Positions 8,941-18,882 are shown, counted from the stretch's first letter. The stretch: DNA of 64,000 bases from Stieleria magnilauensis (GCA_007753675.1 CP036432.1:111482-175481); one strand, 5' to 3'. Numbers and translations: made by a program. Notes: generated from the sequence alone by a model not told the origin.

Positions 8941-10178
8941 GTCAATCCCGCCAGTTCGGTGGCGCGGCGGACGCGAGTGATCCCGATCATGTAGGCGGCC
9001 GTGCGAAGGGAGATGTCCTGTTCGTGTGCGTTCTGCCAGACGTGTTCAAAGGCTTCCGAGAGCGTTCGATCCAGTTCTTGGCGGACGCGGTCCAAGGTCC
9101 AGCGATAGTGTTGTCGGTTCTGGACCCATTCGAAATAGCTGACCGTCACACCGCCGGCGTTGGCCAGAATGTCGGGCAGGATGGTGACGCCGTGGTCATG
9201 CAGGATCTTGTCGGCATCGGGATCGACCGGGCCATTGGCGGCTTCGATGATCGCTTTGGCCGAGATCTTCTTGGCGTTCTTTTCGGTGATCACTCCGCCG
9301 AGCGCCGCGGGAATCAGGATATCGACGTTTGGCAGGGTCAGCAGCGCATCGGTCGGTAAGACGTCGCATTCCTTGAACCCTTCCAGCAGCCCGTATGGAT
9401 GTTGTAGTTTGTGATGAAGTGCGGCGGCGATATCCAACCCTTCTTTGCGGTAGTACGTCCCGGTGATGTCACTGATCGCGATGACGGGGAATTGTGCTTC
9501 GGACAAGAACTTTGCCGCATGGGATCCGACGTTCCCAAAGCCCTGGATGGCGATGCTGGTTGCTTCGGGTTTCATGCCGAGTCGTTTGGTCAGCTTGACC
9601 GTCAACGTGCCCACGCCGCGGCCGGTCGCTTCTTCGCGGCCCTTGGCACCGTATTCTTCGACGGGTTTACCGGTGATCACGGCGGGATTGAACCCATGGT
9701 ATTTTTCCCACTGGTTGCGAAACCAGGCCATCACGCGATGATCGGTGCCCATGTCGGGTGCGGGGATATCGGTGTCGGGGCCGACGATGTCGTGGATTTG
9801 GTCGACGAACACACGGGTCAGCCGTTCCAATTCGCGCGTCGACAGCGATCGCGGGTCCACGCCGATCCCGCCCTTGGCGCCTCCATAGGGAAGATTGACG
9901 ACGGCGGTCTTCCACGTCATCAGACTCGCCAGCGATCGCGTCTCATCCAAGTTGACTTCGGGGTGATACCGCAAGCCGCCTTTCATCGGTCCGCGGCTGT
10001 TGTCGTGCTGGACGCGAAATCCGACAAAGGTCGCCAGCGAGCCGTCATCGCGTTCGATGGAAACCTGGACCCGGATTTCCCGTGACGCCATCAGCATCGC
10101 TTCGCGCGTCTGGGGGCTCAGATCAAGATGTTCGGCAGCGGTGTGAAAATATCGGCGAGTCGCCTCGAAAGCTCTCAT
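8937..10178 (-). CDS. gdhA: Glutamate dehydrogenase (Glu/Leu/Phe/Val dehydrogenase family)
   Basis: Interconverts glutamate with 2-oxoglutarate plus ammonium using NAD(P). The ATG at 10178 (MRAFEATRRYF) gives 413 aa, the usual length of the hexameric 45-kDa class; upstream residues in the frame are basic and unlike the family. Key motifs are GPMKGGLRYHPEV (substrate-binding Lys, about residues 54-66), PYGGAKGGIGVDP (about 88-100, catalytic Lys), PAPDMGT (about 138-144) and the Rossmann motif GFGNVGSHAAKF (about 205-216). Related amino-acid dehydrogenases share these motifs, so glutamate specificity is the likeliest call but not proven. Gene order with the next genes suggests no pathway. Confidence 0.92.
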   Translation of the reverse strand: MRAFEATRRYFHTAAEHLDLSPQTREAMLMASREIRVQVSIERDDGSLATFVGFRVQHDNSRGPMKGGLRYHPEVNLDETRSLASLMTWKTAVVNLPYGGAKGGIGVDPRSLSTRELERLTRVFVDQIHDIVGPDTDIPAPDMGTDHRVMAWFRNQWEKYHGFNPAVITGKPVEEYGAKGREEATGRGVGTLTVKLTKRLGMKPEATSIAIQGFGNVGSHAAKFLSEAQFPVIAISDITGTYYRKEGLDIAAALHHKLQHPYGLLEGFKECDVLPTDALLTLPNVDILIPAALGGVITEKNAKKISAKAIIEAANGPVDPDADKILHDHGVTILPDILANAGGVTVSYFEWVQNRQHYRWTLDRVRQELDRTLSEAFEHVWQNAHEQDISLRTAAYMIGITRVRRATELAGLT

Positions 10179-10249
10179 CGTGATCGCCCGGATGGTGTGG
10201 TGAAGGGGATGCGCTTCAAGTGTAGCTTGGGGTGTGGCGTGCTGACGAG

Positions 10250-11206
10250 TCAGGCTGCGGCACGGCGGGTCTGCTTGCGGCGTTTTTCGTCGTGGCGGAT
10301 CGCGATCACGCGCCGTTTGATGTCCACTTCGTGGGGAAGCCACTCGGACAGGCTACCGGTCTGGAAATATTCCTCGGCCAGTGCCCGGATCGACCGCGTC
10401 TGCACGTGTCGCCGGACTTGTGTTTTCCAAACCGCGATCGGGGCTCGCAGTGTCGCGCCGATCAATGCCCATCCGCAGCGGCATTCCGGGATCGGGTATC
10501 CGGTGTAGGATTCGGTTTCTTCGGCCGCCCGATCCAGGATCAGGCTGACCGCGGTGATCGCCAAAGAGAATAGTTCTGCCAGAGACGTGAGGGTGTGTTC
10601 GTCGATCCCCTGGCGGGGGTCTCGCACGCCTTCGTGGAAACGATAGTGTCGGATCAGCCGATCGCAGTGCCCGTGGGCGTGACGCGCCATGTGCATCATC
10701 AACGAGCCCAACCAACCCGGGTCGTCGGCAAGTTGAATGATGACGTTGATTTGATCGTCATGCCATTTCTGTCGGATGCGATCGTAAGCTTGATCGACAC
10801 TCCATTCCAACGGACGGTGAATCAACGCCTCCCGCTCGGTGCTGATCGTGTGCAGGGGCTGGGCCATGTCGGTCACGTAGTGCGACAGCACCCCGGCCGC
10901 ATGGGCCGCATCACGGAACCGTTCTGCGCGGAGGTATTTCTGCAGGCGGTTGTACCACTGGTGGGCCACGCGTGGAGCGCCGCCCCAATAGCCCTCGCGA
11001 ACATGCAGAATGTGATTGTGGTAATCACGAAACCGCACGTCCGGGTCGATCGCACCGCGGAGAAACGATCGGTGGTAGTACAGCAGCCAAGCGGTGAACC
11101 GTTTCCCGGCATCGGAGCGGATCATCGGCAACGCGTCGATCGCGAAGCGCTGGTGCGTGCCTTGGCAGTGCGTTCGGCGAATGATCGCGTGCAATCGATT
11201 GGTCAT
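10250..11206 (-). CDS. Zinc-dependent phospholipase C / S1-P1-nuclease-fold protein
   Basis: A 318-aa, His- and Asp-rich protein. LSHYVTDMAQPLHT (about residues 109-122) matches the helix carrying zinc ligands in the bacterial phospholipase C/S1-P1 nuclease superfamily, and HMARHAHGHCD (about 176) supplies more histidines. A Trp/His-rich N-terminal region (AWLLYYHRSFLRG) also fits. No obvious signal peptide is seen, which is unusual for the secreted enzymes of the family. It lies 71 bp upstream of glutamate dehydrogenase on the same strand. The activity could be hydrolysis of phospholipid or nucleic acid; the sequence does not decide. Confidence 0.6.
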   Translation of the reverse strand: MTNRLHAIIRRTHCQGTHQRFAIDALPMIRSDAGKRFTAWLLYYHRSFLRGAIDPDVRFRDYHNHILHVREGYWGGAPRVAHQWYNRLQKYLRAERFRDAAHAAGVLSHYVTDMAQPLHTISTEREALIHRPLEWSVDQAYDRIRQKWHDDQINVIIQLADDPGWLGSLMMHMARHAHGHCDRLIRHYRFHEGVRDPRQGIDEHTLTSLAELFSLAITAVSLILDRAAEETESYTGYPIPECRCGWALIGATLRAPIAVWKTQVRRHVQTRSIRALAEEYFQTGSLSEWLPHEVDIKRRVIAIRHDEKRRKQTRRAAA

Positions 11207-11238
11207 GGCGTTGGCAAGCAGGATGCTTACCCCACTGC

Positions 11239-12249
11239 TTAAGACGCGTAGGGCAGGCTGCCGTCACGGTGAACCGGTCGCATGCGTGGACGCGTGGGGA
11301 CGTGTCGGTCGGTCCCTTGCACGTCGGCCGCGTCGATGCGGTTGAGATGAATGTCCATCTGCGGATAGGGAATCCCAATGCCGACCGCGTCGAGTTGCCG
11401 TTTGATTTCCGCGGTTAAGGATTCGGTCAGTTTCCAATAGTCGGCCGACTTGACCCACATGCGGACTTTCCACTCCACGGCGCTGTCGCCAAGGTTGCCG
11501 AGAATAACAGCGGTGCCGCGGCCTTCGCCATGAATCGTTTGCTGTTGGAACACGTCGGCGGCGGCTTGCAAAGCGTGTCGGGTTGCATCGATGTTCGCGT
11601 CATAGTCGACGCCGACGAGCACCTCGACACGGCGATGGGCATGGAAGCTGATGTTTTCGATCGTGGCGCCGCTGATCGAACTGTTGGGGATGATCAATCG
11701 TCGATTGTCGGGGGTGTCCAGCGTGGTGGTGAACAGGTCGATTTCGTTGACCTTGCCTGAAACGCCGGCGATGTTGACCACGTCGCCGACTTTGAAGGGA
11801 CGAAAGACGATCATCAACACGCCGGCGGCAAAGTTGCTGAGCGTGCCTTGAAACGCCAAGCCGATCGCGAAACCGGCGGCCGCCAGAATGGCCGCCATTC
11901 CGCCCAGCGGTGCACCCAGCTTGCTGGCCACCGCGGCGATCAGACTGAGCATCACGCTGTAGAAAATGGCGGTTCCGACGAACCGTCCAAAGGTCTCGTC
12001 GATCCGTTCGCGGATCGGCCGGCTGATGATTCGCGACACGTACTTGGCAGCGAAGTAGCCGCAGAAAATGACGGCCAATCCGAAGCAGGCCGGAACCAGG
12101 TTGGGCAGCACGGTGTTTTCGAGGTACTCGGTCACGCCCTGGAATTCACCGTTGAGCATTTGGCTGAGCACGCCGTCCAGCGCCGATTCGTTTGTCGTGT
12201 CGCCCGAGGGCGTGTCTGTCGTCGGAATGCTTGCTTCTGCCAGCAACAT
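11239..12249 (-). CDS. Small-conductance mechanosensitive channel (MscS family)
   Basis: 336-aa inner-membrane channel that releases solutes on hypo-osmotic shock. Three membrane helices lie near residues 46-70 (LVPACFGLAVIFCGYFAAKYV), 88-112 and 118-145. The last carries the pore helix LAAAGFAIGLAFQGTLSNFA, which has the Gly/Ala packing pattern of MscS TM3. The beta domain (RPFKVGDVVNIAGVSGKV, IPNSSI) and cytoplasmic alpha/beta domain follow. The length is slightly above E. coli MscS (286 aa), with a short periplasmic N-terminal extension. The next gene, the PLC-fold protein, starts 32 bp downstream on the same strand. Confidence 0.93.
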   Translation of the reverse strand: MLLAEASIPTTDTPSGDTTNESALDGVLSQMLNGEFQGVTEYLENTVLPNLVPACFGLAVIFCGYFAAKYVSRIISRPIRERIDETFGRFVGTAIFYSVMLSLIAAVASKLGAPLGGMAAILAAAGFAIGLAFQGTLSNFAAGVLMIVFRPFKVGDVVNIAGVSGKVNEIDLFTTTLDTPDNRRLIIPNSSISGATIENISFHAHRRVEVLVGVDYDANIDATRHALQAAADVFQQQTIHGEGRGTAVILGNLGDSAVEWKVRMWVKSADYWKLTESLTAEIKRQLDAVGIGIPYPQMDIHLNRIDAADVQGTDRHVPTRPRMRPVHRDGSLPYAS

Positions 12250-12333
12250 CGCGATTCATCCTTGAATGGCGGGAGAGAGTCCTGTTCGAGACGGCTATAC
12301 GAAATTTGCCCGGCCCGCGTAAAGTGACGTTTT

Positions 12334-13659
12334 TCAGCGACCGTCTTTCATGTGCCGATCGGCGAAGTCCAGGTATTGCTGCCAGTCGTAGTCGGTCACG
12401 GCGTGCTTGCCGGTTCGCAGGTGATAACCGACCACACCGCTGTTGATCGGTTGTTCGGCCGCCGGCATCTTGGCCGGCGGTGCGTCCCCGCCCATGCCAT
12501 CGGTGCCCAGCAGCCGGTAAACCGGATCGGCCGCGGCGGCGGCCAGAAACTCGCCCTTGGGATCGGCCCATTGATCCTCGGTCGCACTGGCCACGTAAAT
12601 CGGACGCGGCGCGGCCAAGGCGATCAGTTCGTGTTGGTCGACCGGACAAGCGTCTTCGTTTTCGTTGTACTCGGTGAACTGGTCGCAGAACCAATGGGGA
12701 AAGGCCTCGTTGATTCGCCCGACCGTTTCACCGATCGCACGCCGCGACAGAGCGGCGCCGCCACACCCGGAATTGTTGCTGATGACCATCGCGAAACGCG
12801 GGTCCGTCGCGCCGGCCCACAACGCGGTCTTGCCCAGACGCGAGTGACCGAGCACGGCGACCTTGGCGGCATCGATGCCCAGATCAGTCTCGGCTTCCAA
12901 GCAATCGAGTCCGCGGCTGAGTCCATACGCCCAGGCGGCGATGCTGCCCCAGCGTGATTCCGGCGCGACGTGGGCGACTTGATCGCCGAGCGTGCCATGG
13001 ATGCCGTTGTTGAACCCGTCGTCGAAGTCGGGGTCGATGTCACCGTAATAAATGGTCGCCACGGCGTAGCCGCGTTTTAAAATCATCTGCAGCGGCCACC
13101 GTGAAGCCGTGGCGCCGCGTGATTTTTCATTCGCCTTGTTGCCGTCGGTCGTCCCGTCCCTGCCGACGCGAAACCAGCCCGGGTTCAATTCGATCTCGGG
13201 ATCGTCGTCGACGCCGTGATTGCCTTGAAAATTCAGTCCCAAAAATGCAGGCACGGCGCCGGCTCGTTGCTTCGGCACGTAGACCATCATTCGCATCGAC
13301 GTCGCGTCATCGGCCGAGCCGAACAACACATCGATTTCGGTGCGGGTCGCCAAGCCGTCGAACACCGTTTTGCTGCTGACGTGTTTGCGGCGAATCGGAC
13401 ACGGCGGCGGTGATACCCCGTACACATGTTTTTCAAACAGTGCCAACAGTTCGGGCCGGCGCACGGTGTTCCACTGCTCGGCCGTTGTGACCGGTGAACC
13501 GCTTTGGGTGACCAACGGATCCGGCAGGGTGTACTCCGGAATCTTTGACTCGTCATAATTGGGCTCGAAACCCATCACGCTGCGATTGGACGGATGGAAC
13601 GACAGCACGAACATTGCACAGAAGGCGACGGTGAATCGTGTGGAGCGAGACGTTTGCAT
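12334..13659 (-). CDS. CE15-type glucuronoyl/acetylxylan esterase-like secreted hydrolase
   Basis: Alpha/beta hydrolase likely to cleave ester bonds in plant or algal polysaccharide. The ATG at 13659 opens a signal peptide (MQTSRSTRFTVAFCAMFVLSF); the 441-aa product is exported. The nucleophile elbow VAVLGHSRLGKTALWAGA (Ser about residue 271) has the bacterial CE15 G-x-S-R-x-G-K pattern. A candidate acid lies in ASATEDQWADP (about 355-365) and the catalytic His in RTGKHAVTDYDW near the C terminus. Typical CE15 features such as LGLNFQGNHG are present. The upstream gene is divergent. Planctomycetes often annotate such proteins as acetylxylan esterase; the natural ester is uncertain. Confidence 0.82.
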   Translation of the reverse strand: MQTSRSTRFTVAFCAMFVLSFHPSNRSVMGFEPNYDESKIPEYTLPDPLVTQSGSPVTTAEQWNTVRRPELLALFEKHVYGVSPPPCPIRRKHVSSKTVFDGLATRTEIDVLFGSADDATSMRMMVYVPKQRAGAVPAFLGLNFQGNHGVDDDPEIELNPGWFRVGRDGTTDGNKANEKSRGATASRWPLQMILKRGYAVATIYYGDIDPDFDDGFNNGIHGTLGDQVAHVAPESRWGSIAAWAYGLSRGLDCLEAETDLGIDAAKVAVLGHSRLGKTALWAGATDPRFAMVISNNSGCGGAALSRRAIGETVGRINEAFPHWFCDQFTEYNENEDACPVDQHELIALAAPRPIYVASATEDQWADPKGEFLAAAAADPVYRLLGTDGMGGDAPPAKMPAAEQPINSGVVGYHLRTGKHAVTDYDWQQYLDFADRHMKDGR

Positions 13660-13787
13660 GTCGATGGCCTTTCTAAAAAATGCGTGACGGGGCTGCCCAT
13701 GGTGAAGGACGGCCTGAGATTGTAGAACGATCACCTGGCGGCGTGGCCGAATTCCTTTCCCCGTTAAAAAATACCCCAAGACCAACC

Positions 13788-14321
13788 ATGAACCATTTAA
13801 ACCACGTGATCGGCAACGTGATTGCCGCGTCGGCGCGACTCGGACTCGGTTATGCCGAACGCATGTTGACCGACGTCCGCCCCGATCAATTTGCGAGATT
13901 TGCAACCGCGGACGGCCAGGTGGTCGAGTCCAATCACCCCTGCTTCATCCTCGGGCATCTCAGTTTGTACCCCGAACGGGTCGTCACCGAGTTGGGCAAG
14001 GACGCGTCGGCGATCCGGCCCAGTGAGACGTTCAACAAGGTATTTAGCAAAGATGCTAAGTGCGTAGACGATGTCGACGGGACGCTGTACCCGAGCATGG
14101 ACGAAGTCGTCGCGGCATTCCGCAGCGGATACGAAAAAGCGATCGAAACGGTTGAACAAGCCGTGGATGATTCGTTCCTTGTCGAGAATCCCAACGAAGC
14201 GATGCGGGCGAAGTTTCCGAGCATGGCCTCAGCACACGCGTTCTACCTGGGTGGTCACATCATGCTGCACATGGGGCAGTTCAGTGCCTGGCGACGGATG
14301 ATGGGCCTGGGACCGGCGTAG
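13788..14321 (+). CDS. DinB-like four-helix-bundle protein
   Basis: 177-aa protein starting at ATG 13788 (MNHLNHVIGNV). The helical content, a central His near residue 54 (PCFILGHLSLYP) and C-terminal HIMLHMGQFSAWRRMMG (about 158-174) match the DinB/YfiT metal-binding four-helix bundle, where three histidines bind a divalent metal. DinB-fold proteins include thiol-dependent transferases; many have no known role. It is divergent from the CE15-like esterase gene (128 bp) and convergent with mnmE, with palindromic repeats between. Confidence 0.7.
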   Translation: MNHLNHVIGNVIAASARLGLGYAERMLTDVRPDQFARFATADGQVVESNHPCFILGHLSLYPERVVTELGKDASAIRPSETFNKVFSKDAKCVDDVDGTLYPSMDEVVAAFRSGYEKAIETVEQAVDDSFLVENPNEAMRAKFPSMASAHAFYLGGHIMLHMGQFSAWRRMMGLGPA

Positions 14322-14343
14322 GGTCGCGCGTCCGCACGACGTG

Positions 14344-14421
14344 TTAGCGGAACGGCGCGAGCCGTCCGGTCGCGTTTAAAAAAACACCGTGAAAGAGCGG
14401 AGGGCTCGCGCCCTGCCGCTA
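14344..14421. repeat. Palindromic repeat core (REP-like), unit 1
   Basis: Imperfect inverted repeat: arm TTAGCGGAACGGCGCGAGCC and, after a short loop, GGCTCGCGCCCTGCCGCTA. It belongs to the same family as the units at 28796, 49791 and 59252, here in reverse orientation. It lies between the convergent DinB-like gene and mnmE and could act as a bidirectional transcription barrier. Confidence 0.93.
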
Positions 14422-14434
14422 CCAATCGGACGTG

Positions 14435-14512
14435 TTAGCGGAACGGCGCGAGCCGTCCGGTCGCGTTTCAAAAATCACCGTGAAAGAGCGGAGGGCTCGC
14501 GCCCTGCCGCTA
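14435..14512. repeat. Palindromic repeat core (REP-like), unit 2
   Basis: Second copy, same orientation as unit 1, at a period of 91 bp. It differs from unit 1 at only a few loop bases. The 265-bp gap 14322-14586 holds these two units and no recognisable gene. Confidence 0.93.
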
Positions 14513-14586
14513 AAACCTCGCCAAACACGTGAAATAAACGCTTCACCGCGATACCCATTGGACACGCCGGCGAGGGCGTGACCTGT

Positions 14587-16017
14587 TTACTTGCCGATAC
14601 AGAATCGGCTGAAGACGCGGTCCAGAATGTCATCGGTGTAAACCGCCCCGGTCACTTCACCTAAGGCGGACGCGGCCAGACGGAGTTCGGAGGAAACGTA
14701 CTCGTGGCCGTCTCCGCCGCCGACGTAATCAATCGCCGATGCGATCGCCGTCTCGGCCGCGCGCAGGCTGCCGGTGCAGCGGGCGGCCGTCCCCAGAATC
14801 GAAACACCCTCGGAGGCATCCAGGGATTCAATCGCATCGGTGATTTGTTGCCGCAGGGATTCGATCCCGGCGCCGGTCAACGCGCTGGTGCGGATCCATG
14901 GATCGGGCGCCGGCGGGTCCGCCAGTGTTTCGTCGGCCAGTGACTGGCGCAGTGAATCGCTCAGTGAATCGCATTTGGTGGCCACCCACAGATCGATCGC
15001 CGGACGTCGTTTCTCGTCGGCGAGCTGGTGCATGGCGCGATAGGTCGCCTGCCATTGGCTGGATCCGTGATCGACACACCACAACCGGATGTCTGCTTCG
15101 CGGCCGGCGCGGTCGGCTTGCAGTTGAGCTTGATGCGAAATCTGTTCCAGGGACGAATCGCCGTCGGCGGTTTCGATCCCCGCGGTATCGACCAGCATCA
15201 CGTTGTGTTCACCCCACTGCATGGGCACGGAAACCACATCGCGCGTCGTCCCGGCTTGATCGGCGACGATGGCGGCCTCGTGACCGGCCAGAACGTTCAG
15301 CAGTCGACTTTTGCCTGCATTGGGTAACCCACGCAACGCAATGATCCATTGCGACTTGTCTCGCGTCCGCTGTGTCAATTGTTCGCGCGTCGTTGCCAGC
15401 GTGGATCGGATCGAATCCAGTCGTGCGACCAGATCGTCATCGCTGATGAATTGAATGTCTTCGTCGACGAAATCCAGCCCGGCTTCGACGTCGGCCAACA
15501 GGTCCAACAATTGGCTCCGCATGAATTCCATCGGTCGCGAAAGGTTGCCGGCTAGTTGACGCAGCGCGTGATCGAGCGAGCCTCGTCCTTCGGCTTCGAT
15601 CACCCCCAAGACCGCTTCGGCCTGAGTCAAATCGAGCCGGCCGGCGAGAAAGGCGCGCAAGGTGAATTCACCCGGTCGTGCCGCGCGTGCACCGAGTTCG
15701 ATGGCACGTCCGACGATCGCGCTGAGAATCGGCATCGAACCGAAGGTGTGGATTTCCAGCGACGGTTGACCGGTGTAGCTGCCGGGCGTCGGCCAGACGA
15801 GGGCACGGACGGGGATCTCGCCCAGCGGGCTGCCCAAGTTGATCGTGCCCTCGACGCAATGTGCGGATCGATCGCTCGTCGGATTGATTCCCAGCTGTCG
15901 CGTGATCTCAATCACGTCGGTCCCCGAGAACCGGACCGCGCCGCGCGCCGCGGGCGTGGTGGATGACCCGATCGCGACGATCGTGTCTTCGATCTCGATA
16001 GCGCTGGTGAATCCCAT
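14587..16017 (-). CDS. mnmE: tRNA uridine-5-carboxymethylaminomethyl modification GTPase MnmE
   Basis: With MnmG it installs the cmnm5 group on wobble uridine of several tRNAs. The 476-aa protein has the N-terminal folate-binding domain (TPGSYTGQPSLEIHTFG, RPGEFTLRAFLAGRLDL), a helical domain, and an inserted G domain. G-domain motifs are G1 GLPNAGKSRLLN (about residues 229-240), G2 GTTRDVV, G3 DTAGIE and G4 ATKCD. The C-terminal FCIGK has the catalytic Cys typical of MnmE. Length is normal (about 450-480). It starts 10 bp after the DsbD-like gene stop, so they probably share a transcript. Confidence 0.97.
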   Translation of the reverse strand: MGFTSAIEIEDTIVAIGSSTTPAARGAVRFSGTDVIEITRQLGINPTSDRSAHCVEGTINLGSPLGEIPVRALVWPTPGSYTGQPSLEIHTFGSMPILSAIVGRAIELGARAARPGEFTLRAFLAGRLDLTQAEAVLGVIEAEGRGSLDHALRQLAGNLSRPMEFMRSQLLDLLADVEAGLDFVDEDIQFISDDDLVARLDSIRSTLATTREQLTQRTRDKSQWIIALRGLPNAGKSRLLNVLAGHEAAIVADQAGTTRDVVSVPMQWGEHNVMLVDTAGIETADGDSSLEQISHQAQLQADRAGREADIRLWCVDHGSSQWQATYRAMHQLADEKRRPAIDLWVATKCDSLSDSLRQSLADETLADPPAPDPWIRTSALTGAGIESLRQQITDAIESLDASEGVSILGTAARCTGSLRAAETAIASAIDYVGGGDGHEYVSSELRLAASALGEVTGAVYTDDILDRVFSRFCIGK

Positions 16018-16027
16018 GACCGCGCGA

Positions 16028-18823
16028 TCAGTGGCTGGTCGTGACCGCGGGATCCGGCTTGGATGTCAACCGCGCGGCCTTGGTCGACGAACGCGATGCC
16101 ATCGACGCATCCAGACTGGGGCCGGCCTGTTTCAACGCATCGAGCACCATCGATTGTGTCACGATATCACGCAGCACGATCGGCTTTTCCGGCGCGGTTC
16201 CCGGATAGATGGCCAGCAGCGGGATCGACTTGCTGCCGAATTCCTTCTCCAGTTTTTCGACGATGTCTTCGGGCAGGTCGGTCATGTCGGCCAGCATCGG
16301 AACCGCATCCAACTCGGCGAGCAACTCGCTGGTCGGCTTGGTGTCCAGTGCGATCTCGGTATTCAAAATACAGTTGGGGCACCAGGCTGCGGTGAAGTCG
16401 AGCATCACGGTGCGGCCGGCTGCCTGATGTTCCTGAAGCCGTTCTTCGTCAAACTTTTCCCAGCGGACATGGTCGTCGGCGACGTACTGGACTTGGCCGG
16501 GCCCGACCACCGGAGCCGGGTTGCGTTCCAGATACGCGAACGCCAGCCAGCCGATGGCAACCGCACTCGCGACTCCCAGGCTCCAGCCACGCAAACGTTT
16601 TTCAATCGATTGCCACGGCGGCACTTTTCCGATCACCCAGCAGCCGAACCAGACGCCGATCAGCGTCACAAAGACCGGCAACTTTTGCTCGTCGCTGAAT
16701 TGATTGAAGAAGTACGCGACGGTTCCCAAGAACAGGAACGCCAAGAACTCTTTCAGCGTCACCATCCAGTTGCCCGGCTTGGGCAGGAAGCCGACCAGCG
16801 ACGGAAACAATCCCAGCAGAATATAGGGCAATGACATGCCCAGTCCGACCGTCATGATGACGAGCGCCGATTCGACGGAATTGAGATAGATCGTGTACCC
16901 GAGCGCGACGCCGAGGAACGGGCCGCTGCAAGGTGTGGCCAGGATCGTGGCGAACGTTCCGGTGAAGAACGCGCCGCTCAGGCCTTCTTTGCTCTGCAGG
17001 TTTTCCGACGACTTGCCCGTTGCCAAACCCGGTGTCGGCAGCTCCCAGACACCCAGGTACGACAGCGCCAGGGCAAAGATCAGCACGGTCAATCCGATCC
17101 GCACGGGGAAGTAAGCGAATTGTTGGCCCCAACCGAACGAAAACACGATGGCCAGCACGGCCAGCCCGGCGAATACGGTCAGGATTCCGGCGACATAGGC
17201 AAAGTTCAATAGCGCCACGCGGCGGCGGTCTTCACCGGCCTGTTGAACGAAGCTCAACACCTTGATCCCGATGACCGGCAACACGCAGGGCATGAAGTTC
17301 AGGATGAACCCGCCGCAGAACGCGAGCAACATGATAAAGGGCAGCGACGCTTTCGGGGTATCGCCGGCCAGGGCGACCGTATTCGTCTCGGCGTTCTCGG
17401 TCGGTTGGGTTTGGACGACCGGATCGGCGGGCTGCGTCGCGGGTGCGCCGGGAATCGTGTCGGTGGGATCGACAACATTGACGCCGGGTTGCCCCGCCGT
17501 CGGTTGCTCCGCGTCTTTGTCCAAGTCATCGACCCACTTCGTTTCCGCGGCCTGATCGATCGCGGTGACAAACTTGGCAGACTTGATTTCGATCGGACCG
17601 AGCGTCGCGTCGGCTTCGTTCGCGACCGTCACCACCGCACTGAACTCGAAAGCCATCGGTTGCAGACAGCTCTTGTCGGTGCAAGCTTGGTAGCAGACAT
17701 AACCTCGGATCGGGTAGTCGCCCGCCGCCGTCCCCGCGGGGATCTTGATCGGCACGGACCAGGTCACCTGGCCCTTGTAGTACTTCACCGGTGGCGTGTC
17801 GGGCACACCGGGGATGGAGGGGAACAACGACTTGGAAATGATCGGCTGGTCGGCGTTGGGGTGACCGACCAGCAAGCCGCTCTTTTCGGTGACGACGAAG
17901 TTGGTCGACGATTCGGAATCATCGACCACACCCTTGTAGACGTGAAAGTCGGCTTCGGGGGTGGCGCGAAAGACCAACTGGCCACGCCCACCGGGGACGA
18001 CCGATGACGAGACGCCGGCGGTCCAGGTGACGTCGTAGTCTCCGTCGCGAAACGTGGTCGGTTTGGCGTTCGGATCGGCCAGCAACTTGGCGGCCGTTTC
18101 CGCCGTGACGGGATTCGCCACGAACGATGTTTCAGGTTCGTCGCTATCTTGTTCGGCGGACGTCTTGTCTGGCCCGGCGAAGGTGGCGGTCAACGTTTCA
18201 TCGGCCGGCAAACACGACCCGTTGGTCTGGCACACCAACGCTCTGACTTTGACTTTAATCGCGTCTTGGAACCCGGCCGGCAGCTCGATCGGAGCCGACC
18301 AACGCACGACGCCTTCGTGTTCTTCGATCGTCACGCCCGGATAAACATCCGAGACGCTCTTCGTTGGTGGTTCGTCGGGTTTGAAATCGCCGGCAATCGA
18401 AACCGACTGCGGCGACGCGATCGAAAACTTGGTTGCCAGCGGACCGCCGGGCGGTTGAGTGGTTGAATAGATGTGCCACGATCGACCCACCGTCGCTTCG
18501 ATGTCCAGTCGTCCGCGTTGCCCGTTGGTGACATAACTGGCCGTCCAACTGACCGGATCTTGTTGGGCGTCGGTCAGCCCGCCAAAACTGATGCCGCCGA
18601 AGACGTCACCGGACTGGTCCAGCGCGGAGGCGTCGAACGTGCCTTGGGCCAATGCGCTCGACGGACCCAACGGGACGATCCCGGGCAGGGCCATGGCCAA
18701 AACGGCGACACCAAGCACCGCCACGCGACGCACCGTCTTGTGAAGCATCGCGGTGGAGAGCGTTGCCGCGCGGGAGGCCCTATCCAAAGACGTCGTGGTC
18801 ATAAAGGAATGATTTCTTTTCAT
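16028..18823 (-). CDS. dsbD: DsbD-like thiol:disulfide interchange protein
   Basis: Membrane protein moving electrons from cytoplasmic thioredoxin to periplasmic thiols. The 931-aa product has an N-terminal signal region (hydrophobic about residues 33-58) and two DsbD_N-like beta domains, each with a Cys pair (CQTNGSCLPADE and CYQACTDKSCLQP). A Pro/Thr-rich linker, a CcdA-like membrane domain (about 480-770, with MPCVLPVIGIKVLSF and ATPCSGPFLG carrying the membrane cysteines), and a C-terminal thioredoxin domain with AAWCPNC (about 809-815) follow. E. coli DsbD is 565 aa; the extra length is the duplicated N-terminal domain and linker. It lies 10 bp upstream of mnmE. Confidence 0.92.
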   Translation of the reverse strand: MKRNHSFMTTTSLDRASRAATLSTAMLHKTVRRVAVLGVAVLAMALPGIVPLGPSSALAQGTFDASALDQSGDVFGGISFGGLTDAQQDPVSWTASYVTNGQRGRLDIEATVGRSWHIYSTTQPPGGPLATKFSIASPQSVSIAGDFKPDEPPTKSVSDVYPGVTIEEHEGVVRWSAPIELPAGFQDAIKVKVRALVCQTNGSCLPADETLTATFAGPDKTSAEQDSDEPETSFVANPVTAETAAKLLADPNAKPTTFRDGDYDVTWTAGVSSSVVPGGRGQLVFRATPEADFHVYKGVVDDSESSTNFVVTEKSGLLVGHPNADQPIISKSLFPSIPGVPDTPPVKYYKGQVTWSVPIKIPAGTAAGDYPIRGYVCYQACTDKSCLQPMAFEFSAVVTVANEADATLGPIEIKSAKFVTAIDQAAETKWVDDLDKDAEQPTAGQPGVNVVDPTDTIPGAPATQPADPVVQTQPTENAETNTVALAGDTPKASLPFIMLLAFCGGFILNFMPCVLPVIGIKVLSFVQQAGEDRRRVALLNFAYVAGILTVFAGLAVLAIVFSFGWGQQFAYFPVRIGLTVLIFALALSYLGVWELPTPGLATGKSSENLQSKEGLSGAFFTGTFATILATPCSGPFLGVALGYTIYLNSVESALVIMTVGLGMSLPYILLGLFPSLVGFLPKPGNWMVTLKEFLAFLFLGTVAYFFNQFSDEQKLPVFVTLIGVWFGCWVIGKVPPWQSIEKRLRGWSLGVASAVAIGWLAFAYLERNPAPVVGPGQVQYVADDHVRWEKFDEERLQEHQAAGRTVMLDFTAAWCPNCILNTEIALDTKPTSELLAELDAVPMLADMTDLPEDIVEKLEKEFGSKSIPLLAIYPGTAPEKPIVLRDIVTQSMVLDALKQAGPSLDASMASRSSTKAARLTSKPDPAVTTSH

Positions 18824-18882
18824 AGTGATCGTATCGTCACGGTGATCGCCACCACGAGTTTAGTTGTGGCGGCTAAAAAACG